A stretch of DNA of 64,000 bases from positions 1-64,000 of the forward strand of contig JAEWIS010000058.1 in NCBI GenBank assembly GCA_023386955.1, read 5' to 3'. The DNA is from Bacillota bacterium. GTDB lineage: Bacteria > Bacillota > Bacilli > Paenibacillales > NBRC-103111. Positions 15,409 through 23,617 of the stretch are shown piece after piece. The translations under genes were made by a program, and so were the position numbers. Under the pieces are notes generated by a model. That model was given only the letters and a program-made list of their open reading frames with translations. It made no database searches and was not told the origin of the DNA. The stretch's first letter is position 1. Each line of letters starts with the position of its first letter.

Positions 15409-16206
15409 ATGAATGTGAAGTTGAACCTGTTTCCCGGCGGCCGAGTGAAAGCGTTAACACTTAGCTATGACGACGGGCGTATCCATGACCGCAGGCTGGT
15501 GGAAATTATGAACCGTCACGGCATCAAAGGAACCTTTCATTTGAATTCCGGCTTTTTCGGAAGAGACAGTTATATTACAGAGGAGGAAATCGGAAGCCTG
15601 TTTGCCGGCCATGAGGTTTCCGCCCATACCACCACCCACCCGTTTTTGGAGCTGACACCAACGGAAGGCATCGCCACCCAACTGCTGGACGACCGCAACA
15701 AGCTGGAAGAGCTGTGCGGCTACCCCGTCAGAGGCATGTCCTATCCCTTCGGCACCTACGACAGCCGTGTGCTGGCATCCTTGCCTGCTCTCGGCATTGA
15801 ATACTCCCGCACCACCCAGAGCCATGGCGGTTTTCAATTGCCCTCCAATTGGCTGGAATGGCATCCTACCTGCCATCATAGGGACATGCTGGCCAAGGGA
15901 GAGGAATTCCTGGCCCTGGTGCCCCGTTATTCCCGGATGCAGCTGTTTTATCTGTGGGGTCACAGCTATGAATTCGATACCAATAACAACTGGGAGGACA
16001 TGGAGAAGTTCTGCTCCATGATCGGCAACCGCGAGGATATCTGGTACGCCACCAATATTGAAGTGCTGGATTACATACAGGCGCTTAAAGGTCTGCGCTT
16101 CTCCGTGGACCAGTCCAGAGTGTACAATCCGTCGGCAACGGATGTGTGGGTTACTGCCGAAGGCAATGCCGTCTTGATTCCGGCAGGCAAACATGTGAAG
16201 CTGTAA
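15409..16206 (+). CDS. Polysaccharide deacetylase family protein (NodB-like)
   Basis: A 265-residue carbohydrate esterase family 4-type protein. The first NodB motif is TLSYDDG with the paired aspartates at about residues 21-22; the metal-binding HTTTHP motif follows at about 74-79. SYPFGTYD is the next conserved motif. There is no signal peptide, so it is probably cytoplasmic, in line with removal of acetyl groups from imported oligosaccharides, though family members have many substrates. GAGGAGA precedes the ATG. The GNAT gene begins 20 bp downstream and is likely co-transcribed. Confidence 0.85.
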   Translation: MNVKLNLFPGGRVKALTLSYDDGRIHDRRLVEIMNRHGIKGTFHLNSGFFGRDSYITEEEIGSLFAGHEVSAHTTTHPFLELTPTEGIATQLLDDRNKLEELCGYPVRGMSYPFGTYDSRVLASLPALGIEYSRTTQSHGGFQLPSNWLEWHPTCHHRDMLAKGEEFLALVPRYSRMQLFYLWGHSYEFDTNNNWEDMEKFCSMIGNREDIWYATNIEVLDYIQALKGLRFSVDQSRVYNPSATDVWVTAEGNAVLIPAGKHVKL

Positions 16207-16225
16207 ATCCGGGAGGCTGATACCT

Positions 16226-16861
16226 ATGCTGGAGATTAAACCCCTGACATCCGAGTTGACGGCAGACTATCTGGATTTTTTTGATCACCGGGCTTTTTCC
16301 GACCATAACCCCAACGGCCCTTGTTACTGCACTTCACCGAATATGGAGGACGCGGACATTCGGCGGATGGTTAGCGAGTTTGGCAGCGATGTGAAGGGCG
16401 TTATCCGCAGGTACGCTGTAAATCTGTTAGCCGAAGGGAAGATACACGGTTATTTGGCCTATGATGATGGCATTTCCGTCGGCTGGTGCAATGCCGGGGA
16501 TATGGACAGCTACTGCAATACCGACTTTATTCCGGCTTATTTCCGTCAACATGCCTGCGGCAAAACCATGTCGGTGGTTTGTTTTGCCATTGATCCGGGA
16601 TACCGGGGAAAGGGTGTAGCCCGGGCGCTTTTGGAGCGTGTGATCGCCGATGCCCGTGATGGGGGTTTTGCTGCTGTGGAAGGATATACCCGGGTGCAAA
16701 AGGACGGGGGATATGAGGAATACAGCGGTCCGCTCCGGCTTTATGAAAAAGCCGGGTTTGCCGAATTTGCCAGGCTTGAGGGAAGAGTGGGCATGCGCAA
16801 AGAGCTGCAGAGTGTGGACGGTGTCCGGGCGGAGGCAAGCGTGGAGCCGGCGACACGGTAA
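16226..16861 (+). CDS. GNAT-family N-acetyltransferase
   Basis: A 211-residue protein with the GNAT acetyl-CoA-binding motif: the V-strand and pyrophosphate loop read VVCFAIDPGYRGKGVARALLERVIADA at about residues 113-140, and the late helix SGPLRLYEKAGFAEF is typical. The N-terminus (DFFDHRAFSDHNPNGPCYC) is shared by a subgroup of Firmicute GNATs of unknown substrate. GGGAGG lies nine bases upstream. The role is not predictable from the sequence. Confidence 0.85.
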   Translation: MLEIKPLTSELTADYLDFFDHRAFSDHNPNGPCYCTSPNMEDADIRRMVSEFGSDVKGVIRRYAVNLLAEGKIHGYLAYDDGISVGWCNAGDMDSYCNTDFIPAYFRQHACGKTMSVVCFAIDPGYRGKGVARALLERVIADARDGGFAAVEGYTRVQKDGGYEEYSGPLRLYEKAGFAEFARLEGRVGMRKELQSVDGVRAEASVEPATR

Positions 16862-16936
16862 TCCGGACATATGCACACCGGGACTCCAGCGTGTATAATG
16901 GTGAGTACCGCGCGAGGCGCCATAAGGAGTGCAGCA

Positions 16937-17626
16937 ATGATGATGAACATATCCCCCAGACTGCCCGGTGAAAATAACAAGGATTATTCCTACCGGGTCA
17001 TTAAAGCGAATATTATGTCCCTGAACCTGCGGCCGGGACAGGTGATCAGCGAGATCGATCTGGCCGCCGCTCTGGAGATTTCCCGTACGCCTGTCCGAGA
17101 AGTGCTGGCTATGCTGAAGGAGGAGCACCTGGTGGAGGTGTATCCCCAGGTAGGCACCTATGTGTCGAAGATCAATCTCCAGCTGATTGAGGAGGCGGCG
17201 TTTATGCGCTTCACCCTGGAGAAGGAGGTTCTGAAGCTGGCCTGCGCTTCCTTCCCGGTTGAGGAACTGCTGGAGCTGAAGAAAAACGCCGCACTCCAGA
17301 AGCTCCTGCTGGGCCAGCAGGGACAGGCTCCCGAATTCCACAAGCTGGACACGGAGTTCCACCATATTATTTTCCGCGGCAACAAAAAGGAGAATGTGTG
17401 GACCTCCATTACCCGGCTCAGCACCCATTACAACCGGATCCGGCTCCTGTCGGAGATGGAGCGCAGCTACGATGATACTATCCGGCAGCATCTGCGGATT
17501 GTGGAGATCATCGAGAACAAGGAAATGGAAAATGCGGAGAGGATGTACCAGGAGCATATTCTCTGGCCTATGAAAAACTGGGAGGCTCTGTATCACCGGG
17601 ACAGTCCGTACGCATCGTATTTTTAA
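16937..17626 (+). CDS. GntR-family (FadR/FCD-type) regulator
   Basis: A 229-residue repressor with an N-terminal winged helix (SEIDLAAALEISRTPVREVLAMLKEEHLVEVYPQVGTYVSKI) at about residues 20-65 and a C-terminal all-helical ligand-binding domain of the FCD type (metal-binding His/Asp pattern in EFHKLDTEFHHIIF and RQHLRIVEII). AAGGAG lies seven bases before ATG 16937; a -10-like TATAAT is at 16894-16899. FadR-type GntR proteins often control hexuronate genes, and mannonate genes begin 1.2 kb downstream with a matching palindrome in front, so it is a good candidate regulator of them. Confidence 0.88.
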   Translation: MMMNISPRLPGENNKDYSYRVIKANIMSLNLRPGQVISEIDLAAALEISRTPVREVLAMLKEEHLVEVYPQVGTYVSKINLQLIEEAAFMRFTLEKEVLKLACASFPVEELLELKKNAALQKLLLGQQGQAPEFHKLDTEFHHIIFRGNKKENVWTSITRLSTHYNRIRLLSEMERSYDDTIRQHLRIVEIIENKEMENAERMYQEHILWPMKNWEALYHRDSPYASYF

Positions 17627-17640
17627 GGCTTGAATGGGCA

Positions 17641-17677
17641 AAGCCGCTGGCTTCCAACCGGGAGCAGCGGCTTTTAT
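17641..17677 (+). terminator. Intrinsic terminator after the GntR gene
   Basis: AAGCCGCTG (17641-17649) pairs with CAGCGGCTT (17665-17673), followed by TTATTTA. Confidence 0.75.
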
Positions 17678-17702
17678 TTATGTTCTATGAGTCACGATAA
17701 AG

Positions 17703-18602
17703 TCAATGAAGCTGGACCCGCCATTTTTCTATCTGGTCCAGGGAAAAACCGGTAAGCTTGGCGATGAGCGAAGGGTCAAGGCCTTCCCGGATCATCTGCA
17801 GGGCTACTTCCATTTTGCCCTTTTCGACTCCTTGTTCCAAACCTTTTTCAATTCCCTTCTCCATTCCGATTTCGATGCCTTCTTCCATGGCATACCTTTG
17901 AAAATGGGTTTTCCATTCCATAATTTTGTTCTCCTCCTTGCTGCTCATAGCTTCCACCTCCCGCCACACCTGCCGCTCCTCTTCAGGGGTCATCGGCAGA
18001 TATGCATCAAAAAATACGTTCAGCAATTCCAGCTTCGCCGGGTCCAGCTCCAAACGCATGAGCATGCGCAGGAACTCCAGCTTCAGTTGGATCTTCTCCC
18101 CCTCATTATAGCCCATACTGCTGAGAAGTGCAGCAACCGCCGGGTTGTCCGAGCGGATATAATCCTTCCAATTGTGTTTGCGCAGCTGAAGGGAATAGAA
18201 CCGAAAACGAAGCACCTCCATAAACGGCAGGCTCCAGCCGAAGCTGTTGGGTTCGACTACCTGCTGGCGATGACTGAAAATCGCTACAGGAAGAACGCGC
18301 AGCCGGTGTTTCTCATAAAGCCTTGCCGAATAAATAAACATCCGCTCGGCAAACTCCTCCTGGAAATAAGCTTGGGGCTCCTGATGAACCAGTATAAAAG
18401 CATCCTCTTCCTTCAACCGGGTTTTGATCAGAAGATCCAGGCGTTTTTTGGTGCCGCCCGTTATATCCACCACCACCTCCTCAGATAGAAACTCCACATG
18501 TGCGAAATCGATGGCCGCTGCAGCCTCCGGGAAAAAAGCCTCCATAAATTCCCTGAAGAAAGTACGCAGCAGCATTTTGTACAGCCCGTCATGATCCGTC
18601 AA
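17703..18602 (-). CDS. Rpn/YhgA-family PD-(D/E)XK nuclease (putative transposase-like)
   Basis: The product resembles the Rpn/YhgA family, formerly called putative transposases and now linked to recombination-promoting nucleases. The nuclease core is visible (KKRLDLLIKT, then FILVHQEPQ), followed by the family blocks YFQEEFAERMFIYSARLYEKH, DNPAVAALLSSMGY and LKLEFLRMLMRLELDP. A charged C-terminal helix with GMEKGIEKGLEQGVEKG repeats is also typical. I favour a TTG start at 18602 (299 residues) because AGGGGGAGGA lies eight bases upstream; the open frame reaches a GTG at 18653 that falls inside a hairpin. No inverted repeats of an insertion sequence flank it. Confidence 0.8.
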   Translation of the reverse strand: MTDHDGLYKMLLRTFFREFMEAFFPEAAAAIDFAHVEFLSEEVVVDITGGTKKRLDLLIKTRLKEEDAFILVHQEPQAYFQEEFAERMFIYSARLYEKHRLRVLPVAIFSHRQQVVEPNSFGWSLPFMEVLRFRFYSLQLRKHNWKDYIRSDNPAVAALLSSMGYNEGEKIQLKLEFLRMLMRLELDPAKLELLNVFFDAYLPMTPEEERQVWREVEAMSSKEENKIMEWKTHFQRYAMEEGIEIGMEKGIEKGLEQGVEKGKMEVALQMIREGLDPSLIAKLTGFSLDQIEKWRVQLH

Positions 18603-18640
18603 AAAATCCGTCCTCCCCCTGCACAGTAAGCCGCGGAACG

Positions 18641-18740
18641 AAAAAAAGCACACGCTACCAGCTCTCCGTCAGGAGAACAGGCAGGTGTGCTTCACGGCTG
18701 CTTCTGTTCTTAGCATATCAACAGCAGGAGAATTTTTCAA
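18641..18740 (-). promoter_or_regulatory. Promoter plus terminator-like hairpin in front of the Rpn-type gene
   Basis: On the minus strand TTGAAA (18740-18735) and TATGCT (18717-18712) are spaced by 17 bp. About 10 bases after the expected start a long imperfect hairpin spans 18692-18646 (outer arms AAGCACAC/GTGTGCTT, inner arms TTCTCC/GGAGAG around a short loop) and ends in seven T residues. By its form it is an intrinsic terminator lying between the promoter and the gene, so most transcripts would stop after about 65 nucleotides. There is no room for a leader peptide. Confidence 0.55.
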
Positions 18741-18796
18741 GCCGGTTTTGACAGTTTGATGTCTTTTGCCGGAGAGGATTGTGCTTCCTTATCTGA

Positions 18797-18816
18797 CATG
18801 CTAGTATACTAGTATG
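18797..18816. promoter_or_regulatory. Operator-like palindrome before the mannonate genes
   Basis: CATGCTAGTATACTAGTATG is a 20-bp dyad with one mismatched pair, 40 bp before the uxuA start, and includes a possible -10 box TATACT. TA-rich palindromes of this kind are bound by FadR-type GntR regulators, and such a gene lies at 16937-17626. Confidence 0.5.
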
Positions 18817-18855
18817 CAAGTTAAGTGCAAACTTTCACAAGGAGACTAGACACCC

Positions 18856-19923
18856 ATGGAAATGACCTTCCGCTGGTATGGTGACGGCGATCCTGTCAAG
18901 CTGGAGTACATTGCCCAGATTCCGGGCATGAAAGGCATTGTCACAGCAATTTATGATGTTCCGGTAGGCGAAGTATGGCCGATGGACAAAATTGAGGCTT
19001 TGAAGAAGCGTGTGGAAAGTGTAGGCTTGAAAATTTCCGTTATCGAGAGTGTTCCGGTTCATGAGGACATTAAGCTGGGCTTGCCTAGCCGTGACCGTTA
19101 CATTGCGAATTATTGCGAAACCATCCGCAACCTGGGCAAAGCGGGCATCCCGGTGATTTGCTACAACTTTATGCCCGTGTTTGACTGGACCCGCTCCGAT
19201 CTGGAGTACCGTCTGCCGGACGGCTCCACCACCCTTCAATATGATGCCGAAACCGTGGCCCGTATGGACCCCAAGCTGGGGGAGCTTTCACTGCCCGGTT
19301 GGGATACCTCCTACGGCGAAGGCGGCCTGGGAGGCCTGCTGAAGCAATATGAGGGCATGACGGAAGAGAAGCTGTGGAACCATCTGCAATATTTTATCGA
19401 GGGGATTCTTCCGGCAGCCATTGAAAGTGATGTCAAAATGGCCATCCACCCGGACGATCCGCCGTGGTCCATCTTCGGGCTGCCCCGGATTATCACCAAC
19501 AAGGAAAACCTGGACCGTTTCCTCAACCTGTACGATTCCCCGTACCACGGGCTGACGCTTTGCTCCGGCTCCTTGGGCTGCGATGCCAAAAACGACTACG
19601 TGGATATGATCAACTATTTCGGCGGCGTCAAAAACCGGATTCACTTCGCCCATCTGCGGAATGTGAAGATTACCGGCGAAGGCTCCTTCTACGAGTCCGG
19701 CCATCTGTCCGATTGCGGCACACTGGATTTTTATGAGGTGGTCAAAGCGTATGTGGACTATGGCTTCGACGGGCCTTTCCGTCCGGACCATGGCCGCATG
19801 ATCTGGGGCGAAACCGGCAAGGCGGGCTACGGGCTGTATGACCGTGCCCTGGGGGCCGTCTACATCAACGGACTGGCTGAAGCCGTCCGCAAGTCCAACG
19901 CAGCAGCGGCGAAAGGGGTATAA
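18856..19923 (+). CDS. uxuA: Mannonate dehydratase
   Basis: A 355-residue UxuA protein that dehydrates D-mannonate to 2-keto-3-deoxygluconate in hexuronate catabolism. The start ([22 protein letters not shown]) and internal blocks ([48 protein letters not shown]) match the family, including metal-ligand His, Cys and Asp positions. AAGGAGA precedes the ATG. The oxidoreductase gene starts 6 bp after the stop, so the two form an operon. It connects to the GH105 enzyme, whose products lead toward uronate metabolism. Confidence 0.95.
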   Translation: MEMTFRWYGDGDPVKLEYIAQIPGMKGIVTAIYDVPVGEVWPMDKIEALKKRVESVGLKISVIESVPVHEDIKLGLPSRDRYIANYCETIRNLGKAGIPVICYNFMPVFDWTRSDLEYRLPDGSTTLQYDAETVARMDPKLGELSLPGWDTSYGEGGLGGLLKQYEGMTEEKLWNHLQYFIEGILPAAIESDVKMAIHPDDPPWSIFGLPRIITNKENLDRFLNLYDSPYHGLTLCSGSLGCDAKNDYVDMINYFGGVKNRIHFAHLRNVKITGEGSFYESGHLSDCGTLDFYEVVKAYVDYGFDGPFRPDHGRMIWGETGKAGYGLYDRALGAVYINGLAEAVRKSNAAAAKGV

Positions 19924-19929
19924 TTCATC

Positions 19930-20790
19930 ATGTCATCCTTGCCATTTTCCATTGATCTGAAGGAAAAGGTTGCCGTTGTCACCGGTGGTGCGGGTGTGCT
20001 GTGCGGCCAGTTTGTAACTGCGCTGGCGGAATGCGGCGCCAAGGTAGCCATTCTGGACCGTGCTCTGGAGCCTGCCCAAGCCAAGGCGGAGGAAGTGAAG
20101 GCTCTGGGCGGTACAGCCATCGGCGTACAAGCGGATGTGCTGGACAAAGCCAGCCTTAAGGCTGCCCATGAGGTTGTTCTGGCAGAGCTGGGCCCCTGCG
20201 ATATTCTCATTAACGGCGCTGGAGGCAACCATCCCAAAGGCACCACAACCAAGGAATATCTCTTCGAAGGCGATCTGAAGGAGAAGCTGGAGGATACCAT
20301 CACCTTCTTCGATTTGGACCCTGCAGGTATCCAGTTTGTATTTAACCTGAATTTCCTGGGCACCCTGCTGCCCTCCCAGGAGTTTGCCGTGGATATGGTC
20401 TGCCGCAAGGGCTGCACCATCATCAACGTTTCCTCCATGAACGCCTTTACACCGCTGACCAAAATCCCCGCATACAGCGGCGCCAAGGCAGCGGTAAGCA
20501 ACTTTACCCAATGGCTGGCCGTCCATATGTCCCGCGTGGGCATTCGCGTCAATGCCATTGCCCCCGGCTTCTTCGTGACCGCACAGAATGAGAAGCTGCT
20601 GAAGAACCCGGACGGCACGCCTACTCCGCGGACCGAGAAGATTCTGAACAGCACCCCCATGGGCCGCTTCGGCGAAGCCGAGGAGCTGGTGGGAACTCTG
20701 CTGTATCTGGTCAGCGAAAAAGCCTCCGGCTTCGTCAACGGTGTCATCATCCCGGTTGACGGTGCATTCTCCGCCTATTCCGGCGTGTAA
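19930..20790 (+). CDS. D-mannonate oxidoreductase, short-chain dehydrogenase type (YjmF-like)
   Basis: A 286-residue short-chain dehydrogenase. The glycine-rich cofactor motif is GGAGVLCG near residue 20, the catalytic serine region is INVSSMNAF, and the YxxxK motif is YSGAKAAV. Its place directly after uxuA and the N-terminus FSIDLKEKVAVVTGGAGVLCG identify it as the Bacillus-type fructuronate reductase that makes D-mannonate, rather than the unrelated enterobacterial UxuB. A strong terminator follows. Confidence 0.92.
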   Translation: MSSLPFSIDLKEKVAVVTGGAGVLCGQFVTALAECGAKVAILDRALEPAQAKAEEVKALGGTAIGVQADVLDKASLKAAHEVVLAELGPCDILINGAGGNHPKGTTTKEYLFEGDLKEKLEDTITFFDLDPAGIQFVFNLNFLGTLLPSQEFAVDMVCRKGCTIINVSSMNAFTPLTKIPAYSGAKAAVSNFTQWLAVHMSRVGIRVNAIAPGFFVTAQNEKLLKNPDGTPTPRTEKILNSTPMGRFGEAEELVGTLLYLVSEKASGFVNGVIIPVDGAFSAYSGV

Positions 20791-20810
20791 AACCAACGCT
20801 ACGACCAAAG

Positions 20811-20850
20811 GTCCCGAGGAAAGCTTATTATGCTTTCTCCGGGACTTTTT
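20811..20850 (+). terminator. Intrinsic terminator after the mannonate operon
   Basis: GTCCCGAGGAAAGC pairs with GCTTTCTCCGGGAC around TTATTAT (20811-20845, one bulge), followed by TTTTT. Confidence 0.85.
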
Positions 20851-20865
20851 GCTGTAGTATGCCGC

Positions 20866-21921
20866 TTATTTGCCCAACAAGATCCAGGACCAATGCCATT
20901 TTTTAATCATAACCCCGAATGCAAGAGGGACTGCCAATCCCAAAAGAGTGGACAACACAATGACAGAGAGCTCAGGAAAAGAGATAAAAATCCGATCACA
21001 AAATACTAAAACAAATGGATGGAAGAAATAAATGAAGAGCGAATACTTGCCTAGATAAAACAATGTCTGGGGAATGATGCTAAGCCTTGCAAGACCTTTT
21101 GCGGCCTCGATCAGGGATAAGGTAGCGAATATACAATATGCTTGTATAAGCAGTTCGGAAAACAACCAATACAATTTCCATCCGGAAAATAGTAAAAGAT
21201 ACTTTTCGATGTGCAAAATCAGAAGCACTAGAGTTATCCCATACAAAATGGATCTTTTTTGTTTGATCCATATGGAATATGGTTCATAGTACCGTCCCAA
21301 ACAGCAGCCTAGAACAAAGCAGAGTAAATAAGTGGAGGCCCAAATGGATTTATCCTCCACCCAATGAAACGTTTGATTGCCGATACCGCTCATAATTTGA
21401 ATGAAAGCTGCAAATGCAAGCAAGATAAGAAAAACGTTTCCAATTTTTTGATTGCGGAGAAAATGAAGCAGCCCGATTATGGCTGGTGTAATCAGATAGT
21501 ATTGCGCGATAAGTGGAACAAAATAAAGATGATAGCTTGCCGCACCAGAACATAGGTCCGTTAAATAGATTTTCAGCCATACAAAAAATGATTCGTTAAC
21601 CCCAAAATTGTGGTAAAAATGGTAAGCGAGGGACCACAAGAAATAGGGGATTAGCAGGTACTTTCCTCTGTTCATGTAGAAGGACAACAATTCCTGCTTT
21701 GTTGCAAGCTTGGCGTTACGGAAACATAATACAAACCCGCTCAACAATATAAAAGCGGGTACGGCAAAGCTTGCCATTCTGTTGATGATAAGATAAACAA
21801 GCTGATTGTTCCAACCGAAGGTTACGTTAGAAGCAGCTGCAGCTGTGCTATGGATCACAACAACCCCGATTATGGCAATCCCCCGTGTGGCGGTCGCTTC
21901 TGTTATGTGTCGGCCATTCAT
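20866..21921 (-). CDS. Acyltransferase 3 family membrane protein (O-acetyltransferase type)
   Basis: A 351-residue multi-pass membrane protein of the acyltransferase 3 family: ATRGIAIIGVVVIHS carries the N-terminal histidine motif and about ten hydrophobic segments follow. Such enzymes O-acetylate cell-surface glycans. I start it at ATG 21921, six bases after GGAAGGAG; the frame is open to 21966. Base composition is clearly more AT-rich than in the neighbouring genes, which suggests recent acquisition. It converges on the mannonate operon and is divergent from the secreted protein at 22097. Confidence 0.82.
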   Translation of the reverse strand: MNGRHITEATATRGIAIIGVVVIHSTAAAASNVTFGWNNQLVYLIINRMASFAVPAFILLSGFVLCFRNAKLATKQELLSFYMNRGKYLLIPYFLWSLAYHFYHNFGVNESFFVWLKIYLTDLCSGAASYHLYFVPLIAQYYLITPAIIGLLHFLRNQKIGNVFLILLAFAAFIQIMSGIGNQTFHWVEDKSIWASTYLLCFVLGCCLGRYYEPYSIWIKQKRSILYGITLVLLILHIEKYLLLFSGWKLYWLFSELLIQAYCIFATLSLIEAAKGLARLSIIPQTLFYLGKYSLFIYFFHPFVLVFCDRIFISFPELSVIVLSTLLGLAVPLAFGVMIKKWHWSWILLGK

Positions 21922-22096
21922 AGAGGCTCCTTCCGTAATCTGGCGGTGCGGTCGAATAAGGTACATTGGAAATTATATCCGATTCCTCTACGGATTCCAA
22001 CTATATTCCAAATCTGGGGCTTATTTTTTGAGCAGTAGCAACCTTTTTCTGGTTCCATATGTCTAAAGCATATCACCCAAAAGGAAGGGATGCGTG

Positions 22097-22882
22097 ATGT
22101 TCATGCGCAAATTTGCAATTGGTCTTATGTCAGGAATAATCTTATCCTTTGCCACGGGGGCGCTTGCTGCCAGCTCCGAGGTCAAAACTATTCTGTTTCC
22201 AAGCACTGTCCATATTCATCAAGATAACCAAACGAAGGAACTGGCAGGCGTCGGCACCATATTGAACTACAACGACAGCATTTATATTCCCTTGCGTTCC
22301 TTTGCCGAAAATACGGGCTCTACCGTTATGTATACCCATCCTGACTCTGGCTCGGATGCTTTGCCTCAGGTAGATATCTACGCTCCCCGCCTCACATGGA
22401 AATCCATTTGGGTGACCAAAGGAAATATGCCGACCTCCCCCCTCACGCTGCGATTAGGAACGGTCAATGAGGGTGATGCTTCAAACGGTCAGGCAGTCGG
22501 GATTTATGCGGAGCTTTTTAATACGAAGGAGGACACGCTTCTTATTTCGAAGGCTGAGGCCGAAGTCAAGATTGAAAGAGTGGGAGGGGAAGGTTCTCCT
22601 GAGCTGGTGTGGACCGGAAATCTTCATTCCCCGGGCGCCGCCTCCCCCGGAGAGTGGATACCCGGAAGCAATGACAAAATGGTATGGGGCATCCAATCAC
22701 CGATTCTGTATTGGGACAAAAAGGATAAGGACGGCAACGCCGTTTCCCCGGGACAATATCAAGTTTCCATAACGAATCCGGTAAACGTTGCGTATTCAGC
22801 CGTGTTCTCTGCCCAAGAAGGTGGGGGTAATCAGGTGATTCAGCCCGATTTGTCCAATAGCACGATGATCTATATTCCATAA
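22097..22882 (+). CDS. Secreted protein with copper amine oxidase-like and BsuPI-like regions
   Basis: A 261-residue exported protein with a signal peptide ending ALA near residue 26. Residues about 40-80 (VGTILNYNDSIYIPLRSFAENTGSTVMY) look like the copper amine oxidase N-terminal-like domain often found in Paenibacillus surface proteins. The C-terminal half (AVGIYAELFN to YWDKKDKDGNAVSPGQYQVSI) resembles BsuPI-type beta domains. AAGGAAGG is eight bases before ATG 22097. No specific function can be assigned. It is divergent from the acyltransferase gene and followed by a terminator. Confidence 0.7.
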   Translation: MFMRKFAIGLMSGIILSFATGALAASSEVKTILFPSTVHIHQDNQTKELAGVGTILNYNDSIYIPLRSFAENTGSTVMYTHPDSGSDALPQVDIYAPRLTWKSIWVTKGNMPTSPLTLRLGTVNEGDASNGQAVGIYAELFNTKEDTLLISKAEAEVKIERVGGEGSPELVWTGNLHSPGAASPGEWIPGSNDKMVWGIQSPILYWDKKDKDGNAVSPGQYQVSITNPVNVAYSAVFSAQEGGGNQVIQPDLSNSTMIYIP

Positions 22883-22903
22883 TCAATACCGTTCCAAACG
22901 AAC

Positions 22904-22940
22904 AGCCCCTTTTCCGGTTGCAGGAAAGGGGCTCTTGCTT
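22904..22940 (+). terminator. Intrinsic terminator after the secreted-protein gene
   Basis: AGCCCCTTTTCC (22904-22915) pairs with GGAAAGGGGCT (22923-22933), followed by CTTGCTTTA. It also lies just past the stop of the convergent CBM9-like gene. Confidence 0.75.
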
Positions 22941-22954
22941 TATCCAATGAATGT

Positions 22955-23611
22955 TTATGCTAAAACCAGCAGACCGAAATCACAGCTCCGGTGAAAGTCG
23001 GGCTGGGCGGAGGTTACCGGGCTCCAGCAGCCGTAATGGGGAGCGGAGGTTTCGTCGCCGCATTTGTAGAAATTGCCGCGCATCTCCCAGCCGGACAGCG
23101 GGTGGAAATCCGGAAACAGGCTGGCGAGCCACTCGAAGGGGATGGTGTAGGCCACCTGCCAGCAGGGTTCGGCCGGAGAATCTGGGAGGGAAGCTCCTGC
23201 GGACTGTATGGCAAAGCGGGTGAAGCCGGCCGGATCAAGAAACTGCCGGTCACTCCGTCCCGAGCCGATTTGTAAAAGCAGTGTGCCTGCCGCATTCATC
23301 TCAAAGTTGACATACCGGGCATCGCTGCCAGGACAGGGCTGCAGGAAAAACTCCACGCAGCTGTCTTTGTATACGGGTTCATTATGCTGCCGCCAGATCA
23401 TCCGGGGGTTGGTTTCCCATACTTGAAACCCTACGTGGAGGCCAGCTTCAGATTGCCACAAACGGACCTCCGTTCTGGGAACCGAGCTGTATTCCGGCCA
23501 AGGGGCAACTCCCACCGGTAAGGGCGGGACCTGCTCCGGCAGCACCTGTTGAAATGCGGATTGCGCTAGAATAGGAATGGTATACGACAGAACCTCACTC
23601 TGCTGAGCCAT
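22955..23611 (-). CDS. Carbohydrate-binding family 9-like protein
   Basis: A 218-residue protein resembling CBM9-like/DOMON beta-sandwich proteins: typical blocks are VYKDSCVEFFLQP, YVNFEMNAAGTLLLQIG, WQVAYTIPFEWL, MRGNFYKCGDE and HYGCWSPVTSAQPDFHRSCDFG. It has no signal peptide, so it is not obviously a wall-binding module; stand-alone proteins of this type have no firmly known role. It starts 6 bp after nagA and is the last gene of the rpiR-nagB-nagA operon, which suggests a link to amino-sugar use. Confidence 0.75.
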   Translation of the reverse strand: MAQQSEVLSYTIPILAQSAFQQVLPEQVPPLPVGVAPWPEYSSVPRTEVRLWQSEAGLHVGFQVWETNPRMIWRQHNEPVYKDSCVEFFLQPCPGSDARYVNFEMNAAGTLLLQIGSGRSDRQFLDPAGFTRFAIQSAGASLPDSPAEPCWQVAYTIPFEWLASLFPDFHPLSGWEMRGNFYKCGDETSAPHYGCWSPVTSAQPDFHRSCDFGLLVLA

Positions 23612-23617
23612 CGGTTA

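Noticed and set aside
16871..16936. N-terminal extension of the GntR protein
   Set aside because: The extra codons overlap the -10-like TATAAT, and AAGGAG clearly marks ATG 16937 as the start.
17703..18602. Rpn/YhgA-type gene considered as an insertion sequence
   Set aside because: No terminal inverted repeats or target duplication were seen, and the family acts as a nuclease, not a classical DDE transposase.
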